DNA of 9,597 nt, taken from assembly GCA_964639665.1 (NCBI GenBank), contig CAZXEU010000049.1:1-9597 (forward strand). The letters run 5' to 3'. The notes beneath the pieces are model-generated. The model was not told where the DNA came from. It did not search any database and saw nothing but the letters and a program-made list of their open reading frames with translations. Positions 6,929-9,597 of this stretch are shown here, one piece after another; the first letter of the stretch is position 1, and every line of letters starts with the position of its first letter. Origin of the DNA: CAZXEU01 sp964639665 (lineage in GTDB: Bacteria; Bacteroidota; Rhodothermia; Rhodothermales; Bin80). The position numbers and the translations under genes are program-made.

Positions 6929-8179
6929 TTACGGCCCGAGCGCCGCCACCGGAATGACGCTTACGCCGTCCGGGCGCCTGTAGCCGTATCCTGTACTTAC
7001 AATCACACCCAATGCTGCGGGCGGTCCCATGCGCACCGGATCCACCTTCCCGGCCAGTCTCGTCAGGCTTCGCGCCGCTTCGTCAACACGCCCTTCGCCC
7101 AGCTTGATCTCGAATGCCGCCCAGCGGCCGTCATTGCATTGCACTATGGCATCCACCTCCAGACCGCTGCTCTCGCGGTAATGGAACACCTCGGCGTCCG
7201 CCCGCTGGGCATAGATTCGAAGATCGCGCACGACCATCGATTCGAATAGCAGTCCCAGAAAACGAAGGTCTCCCAGCAGCCGGTCCGGCGTCGCACGGAC
7301 CGCGGCCACGGCAAGCGAGGGATCCGCCAGGTGCCATACGGGCTTCTTCCTCAGAACGGACCTGGACCGCAAGTGGGTGGGCCATGGCAGCTGATTCTCG
7401 ACTATCATGATCCGCTCCAGCGCTCTCAGGTAAGCTGCGGCGGTATGCGGCTTAATGGCCGCCGTCCCCTCTCCCATATCTGTGGCAATAGTCGAGACGG
7501 CCACGGGCGTAGCTACATTGCGGGCCAGTGACCGAAGCAGCATACCCACACGGACCGGGTCCCTCCTCTTCCCCTCCGGTAGGGAGATGTCCAGGCGGCG
7601 AATTTCATCCAGATGATCCCTGTTGGCCCGAAGCGCCAGCCGCGTGCTGCGCCCGAGGTTGACTGGCCAGCCGCCCACGCAAATCAGTTCTGCGAGGCTG
7701 GCCAGGGGGATGTCTGACCTGGCAGCAGCGGGCGGCGCCCCTCCCAGCAGACCCGAAAGGGAAACCTCGCCTGTGGAGCGGCCCCATTCGAAAAGGGAAA
7801 GAGGGCGCATGCGCAGGCGCGTCAGGCGTCCCGCTCCTGTATGGCGCGTGGCGTCGTCGGCCGGAACCGCTGAGCCTGCGAGGATGAACTGGCCCGGGAC
7901 GCGGCGGTCATCCACCGCCCTACGCACATGGTTCCAGATGGCCGGCTCCAGCTGCCATTCATCGATCAGCCGGGGGACGTCGCCCAGGAGCACGCGCGCG
8001 GGTTCAATGCTCGCCAGGCGCCTCGCAGCTTCGTCAACGTCGAGCCGCACTTCGCTGGCTGCGAGCTGCTGCGCCGTGGTGGTCTTTCCGCACGCTCGGG
8101 GGCCTTCAACGACCACGGCCCCCGTGGCCTGCAGGCGCTCGGAAAGATCCCGGTCAACGATTCTGGGACGATAGGTCAT
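6929..8179 (-). CDS. AAA-type ATP-binding protein with DUF4143 C-terminal domain
   Basis: A 416-residue protein, normal for this widespread family (AAA_14 plus DUF4143). Walker A is GPRACGKT (26-33). Walker B is RLIDEWQ (70-76), with D73 and E74 as Mg2+/catalytic acids. FILAGSA (98-104) is the sensor-1 strand, and MRPLSLFEWG (124-133) is the family hallmark closing the ATPase module. The middle part (about 205-262) has winged-helix character. The C-terminal domain resembles a PD-(D/E)xK fold: E314 in FESMVVRDL, E341-V-D343 and E357-I-K359. Cellular function of the family is poorly known; members are often acquired laterally and many occur as solitary genes. The N-terminus MTYRPRIVDRDL matches family starts, and the ATG at 8179 has no clear Shine-Dalgarno. 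No toxin, antitoxin or nuclease partner is adjacent. The AT-rich repeat array at 8257-8348 lies 78-169 bp upstream and may contain its promoter. Confidence 0.9.
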   Translation of the reverse strand: MTYRPRIVDRDLSERLQATGAVVVEGPRACGKTTTAQQLAASEVRLDVDEAARRLASIEPARVLLGDVPRLIDEWQLEPAIWNHVRRAVDDRRVPGQFILAGSAVPADDATRHTGAGRLTRLRMRPLSLFEWGRSTGEVSLSGLLGGAPPAAARSDIPLASLAELICVGGWPVNLGRSTRLALRANRDHLDEIRRLDISLPEGKRRDPVRVGMLLRSLARNVATPVAVSTIATDMGEGTAAIKPHTAAAYLRALERIMIVENQLPWPTHLRSRSVLRKKPVWHLADPSLAVAAVRATPDRLLGDLRFLGLLFESMVVRDLRIYAQRADAEVFHYRESSGLEVDAIVQCNDGRWAAFEIKLGEGRVDEAARSLTRLAGKVDPVRMGPPAALGVIVSTGYGYRRPDGVSVIPVAALGP

Positions 8180-8256
8180 GGATTCACCCGGAGCGAACTG
8201 TCTTGGTGGGGAGCCAGCTGGCCGGAGGAAGCTAGTAGTGCTGTGCCAAGAGCATC

Positions 8257-8348
8257 ATCGGCAGGAATGGAGTCAAGTGGCCGGCATAAATATAAATATA
8301 CCATCGGCAGAAATAGAAAGAGCACAGCGGCAGGAATAGATGTCTTGC
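8257..8348. repeat. Four degenerate 23-bp tandem repeats
   Basis: Units start at 8257, 8280, 8303 and 8326, in exact 23-bp phase. Positions 3-15 of the unit are the conserved part: CGGCAGGAATGGA, CGGCATAAATATA, CGGCAGAAATAGA and CGGCAGGAATAGA. The last eight bases vary. Pairwise identity between units 1/3, 2/3 and 3/4 is 14-15 of 23 by hand alignment. The 23-bp period is not a multiple of three, so the array is unlikely to be coding. Conserved boxes at constant spacing beside an AT-rich core look like an operator or iteron-like array, but no replication gene is nearby. Confidence 0.55.
8285..8302. promoter_or_regulatory. AT-rich island, candidate promoter for the ATPase gene (-) and/or the small ORF (+)
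   Basis: CATAAATATAAATATACC is nearly pure A/T within GC-rich surroundings and falls in repeat unit 2. On the - strand it reads TATATTTATATTTATG, about 105-120 bp upstream of the ATPase ATG. On the + strand TATAAA-type hexamers lie about 45 bp before the ATG at 8340. No matching -35 element is convincing on either strand. Confidence 0.3.
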
Positions 8349-8645
8349 CGCAGCTCCCCGCCCGACGCCATGATGGCGTGTCCGGACTGCAATCAAATGG
8401 TAGGCGTCCCACCCCGCGACGGAGCCTGTCCTGGCTGCCGTCACACGCCGCGGACCGGGATCAGGATTAACCGTTCAGCAGCTCACTTGACGAAACGGTG
8501 TCTGTCGTCAAGGCAAGTCAGCGATTGCGCTGATCACGGGCGAGGCAAAAGGCAGAATGCGGCGCAGCAAGGACGAGGGCGATGTAGCCGTAATCCGCCC
8601 CTCAACCTTGCCCTTCATTTCGTCGCCTTAGCCAGTCAACTGTGA
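8340..8645 (+). CDS. Possible small zinc-ribbon protein (uncertain)
   Basis: An ORF of 101 codons with ACPDC (residues 13-17) and ACPGC (30-34), that is CxxC-x13-CxxC, the spacing of a small zinc ribbon. AGGA at 8332-8335 lies 4 nt before the ATG at 8340, inside repeat unit 4, with the AT-rich island upstream. The first 40 or so codons have mostly G/C third positions like real genes here. After about residue 45 the sequence becomes low in hydrophobic residues, contains both hairpins (8486-8533), and runs antisense over the last 44 bp of the PotC-like gene. That part may be non-coding, and the original protein may have been shorter or broken by a frameshift. No family beyond a generic zinc ribbon is recognised. 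Chance ORF is a real alternative. Confidence 0.28.
   Translation: MSCRSSPPDAMMACPDCNQMVGVPPRDGACPGCRHTPRTGIRINRSAAHLTKRCLSSRQVSDCADHGRGKRQNAAQQGRGRCSRNPPLNLALHFVALASQL
8486..8533 (-). terminator. Two perfect hairpins downstream of the PotB/PotC operon
   Basis: CTTGACGA (8486-8493) pairs perfectly with TCGTCAAG (8505-8512) around an 11-nt loop. TCAGCG (8518-8523) pairs with CGCTGA (8528-8533) around ATTG. They start about 70 nt past the PotC-like stop at 8602. No T-tract follows in either direction, so Rho-independent termination is unproven; mRNA 3'-end protection is another possibility. Confidence 0.4.
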
Positions 8646-9426
8646 CGAGCAGCAGGACGGCAAACGCGATCAGGAATGTCGCAACAGCCAGGATAGCCGG
8701 ACTGATCTGCTCACGGATTCCGGACCACATCTGGCGGGGAATCGTGCGCTGCTCTACGCCCCCCATGAAGAGCACCACGACTACTTCGTCAAATGAGACG
8801 GCAAAGGCAAAGAGGGCTCCGGAGATAATTCCGGGTGAGATGAGCGGAAACTGGACGCGCCGGAAGGTGGTCCACGGACCGGCGCCCAGGCTCGCGGCGG
8901 CATTGGTAAGGTTGCGGTCGTAGGCAGCCAGCGTCGCAGTTACCGTCACGACCACGAAAGGCACTCCCAGCGCGGCGTGCGCCAGGATCAGGCCCAGGTG
9001 CGTCTGCCCCAGCCCGAGATTCGAGTAGAAAAAGAACATGCCGGCCGCGGCTATGATGACGGGCGTCACCATCGGCGAAATAAGGATTCCCATGATCACC
9101 CGCCGCGCCGGGATGGCCGAGCTGGCAAGGCCCAGGGCCGCCAGCGTACCCAGGATCGTGGCCAGCACGGTCGCGCTGACGCCGATAACCAGGCTGTTCG
9201 CCAGGCTACGCGTCCAGACTTCGCTGGTTACGATCTCGCGGTACCATCGCAGCGACCAGGCGTCAGGATCAAGCCGCAGCATCCCCTCGGTAAATGTGAA
9301 GTAGGGCTCGGCATTGAAGCTGAGGGGAATAATCACAAGAATGGGAGCCACCAGGAACACGAACACGAGTGTGCAGAAGGCCAGATAGACAAAGCGGCCC
9401 GGGGTAAATCGTGCAGCACCTGTCAT
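8602..9426 (-). CDS. potC: ABC transporter permease, PotC-like (spermidine/putrescine-type importer)
   Basis: A 274-residue inner-membrane protein, usual length for PotC-type permeases. Six hydrophobic segments are visible: about 12-34, 76-100, 109-134, 143-166, 197-221 and 241-264. The cytoplasmic EAA loop reads NAAASLGAGPWTTFRRVQFPL (175-195; only the pattern AAxxLGA...F..V.FPL is diagnostic), which docks on the ATPase subunit. SFDEVVVVLFMGG (211-223) corresponds to the conserved segment after the loop in PotC-like proteins. The ATG overlaps the stop of the upstream permease (ATGA), which indicates translational coupling in a potABCD-type operon whose ATPase and binding protein lie outside the window. 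The family is also used for other organic substrates, so polyamine specificity is inferred. Confidence 0.88.
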   Translation of the reverse strand: MTGAARFTPGRFVYLAFCTLVFVFLVAPILVIIPLSFNAEPYFTFTEGMLRLDPDAWSLRWYREIVTSEVWTRSLANSLVIGVSATVLATILGTLAALGLASSAIPARRVIMGILISPMVTPVIIAAAGMFFFYSNLGLGQTHLGLILAHAALGVPFVVVTVTATLAAYDRNLTNAAASLGAGPWTTFRRVQFPLISPGIISGALFAFAVSFDEVVVVLFMGGVEQRTIPRQMWSGIREQISPAILAVATFLIAFAVLLLVTVDWLRRRNEGQG

Positions 9427-9597
9427 GGCCCGAACCCCATGCGCTCGACGCCCACGAGCCGATCGTACAACCCGTACAGGATCAGCACGCCCAGCAGCAG
9501 CACGCCTCCCAGCGCCGCAGCAAGCCCCCAGTTGAGCGAGGTCTGCATGTGGTAGGCAATCATGTTCGAGATCAGCTGCCCGTCGCTGCCTCCCACC
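9423..9597 (-). CDS. potB: ABC transporter permease, PotB-like, C-terminal end (5'-truncated by window)
   Basis: The last 57 codons read GGSDGQLISNMIAYHMQ, then a tryptophan (NWGLAAALG), a hydrophobic final transmembrane helix (GGVLLLGVLILYGLY), a basic cytoplasmic tail and a TGA stop at 9423-9425. The pattern of GG, NMI and NWG.AAALG before the last helix is typical of PotB-type permeases that pair with PotC. The stop overlaps the next gene's ATG by the ATGA junction, giving co-translation of the two transmembrane subunits. Its EAA loop lies outside the window. Confidence 0.85.
   Translation of the reverse strand, partial: VGGSDGQLISNMIAYHMQTSLNWGLAAALGGVLLLGVLILYGLYDRLVGVERMGFGP

Larger units (their letters stand above)
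8180..8601. other. Region between the ATPase gene and the permease operon
   Basis: This 422-bp stretch lies between the start of the ATPase gene and the stop of the PotC-like gene, both on the - strand. It holds the 23-bp repeat array, an AT-rich segment, a possible small + strand zinc-ribbon ORF and two perfect hairpins. No recognised gene family covers it fully. Confidence 0.6.

Noticed and set aside
6704..7249. + strand ORF of 181 codons over the 3' end of the ATPase gene
   Set aside because: Arg/Ala-rich antisense shadow; the first part covers the intergenic hairpins and shows no family.
8257..8348. CRISPR array
   Set aside because: Units are contiguous with only 8-10 variable bases between conserved boxes, far too short for spacers, and no cas gene is present.
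8176..8412. - strand ORF of 78 codons upstream of and overlapping the ATPase start
   Set aside because: It runs through the 23-bp repeats, which shift frame between units, has no clear Shine-Dalgarno and no homology-like pattern beyond a short hydrophobic run.

Overview
The window is a GC-rich bacterial chromosome segment with short intergenic gaps, no RNA genes, no CRISPR array and no recognisable insertion sequence. The gene content fits a Bacteroidota-like or Rhodothermia-like marine heterotroph: a stand-alone pyrroline-5-carboxylate dehydrogenase, an exported M16 peptidase pair, an exported GH20-type glycosidase, few clear Shine-Dalgarno sites and signal peptides ending in A-Q. This taxonomic guess rests on gene style only and is weak.

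Layout. Positions 1-1233 (+) hold the 3' end of pruA (L-glutamate gamma-semialdehyde dehydrogenase), followed after 42 bp by a dehydrogenase of the 2,4-diaminopentanoate dehydrogenase / DapB-like family. Together they look like the end of an amino-acid (proline/ornithine) catabolic operon. Positions 5015-1298 (-) hold two consecutive M16 metallopeptidase genes. The upstream one carries the HxxEH zinc motif and is probably catalytic. The downstream one has lost the motif and carries an extra C-terminal domain, so the two probably form an active/inactive heterodimer in the envelope. A 518-bp divergent intergenic region separates them from an exported GH20-like beta-N-acetylhexosaminidase (5534-6643, +).

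Positions 8179-6929 (-) encode an AAA-type ATPase with a DUF4143 C-terminus (Walker A, Walker B, PD-(D/E)xK-like residues). Upstream of it is an AT-rich stretch inside four degenerate 23-bp tandem repeats, plus a possible small zinc-ribbon ORF. The right end (9597-8602, -) holds the last part of a PotB-like permease overlapping (ATGA) a complete PotC-like permease of a polyamine-type ABC importer; two perfect hairpins lie just downstream.

Most of the window is ordinary metabolism, proteolysis and transport. I do not see a convincing new multi-gene system. The least explained parts are the 23-bp repeat array with its overlapping zinc-ribbon ORF, and the pairing of a diaminopentanoate-dehydrogenase-like enzyme with pruA.
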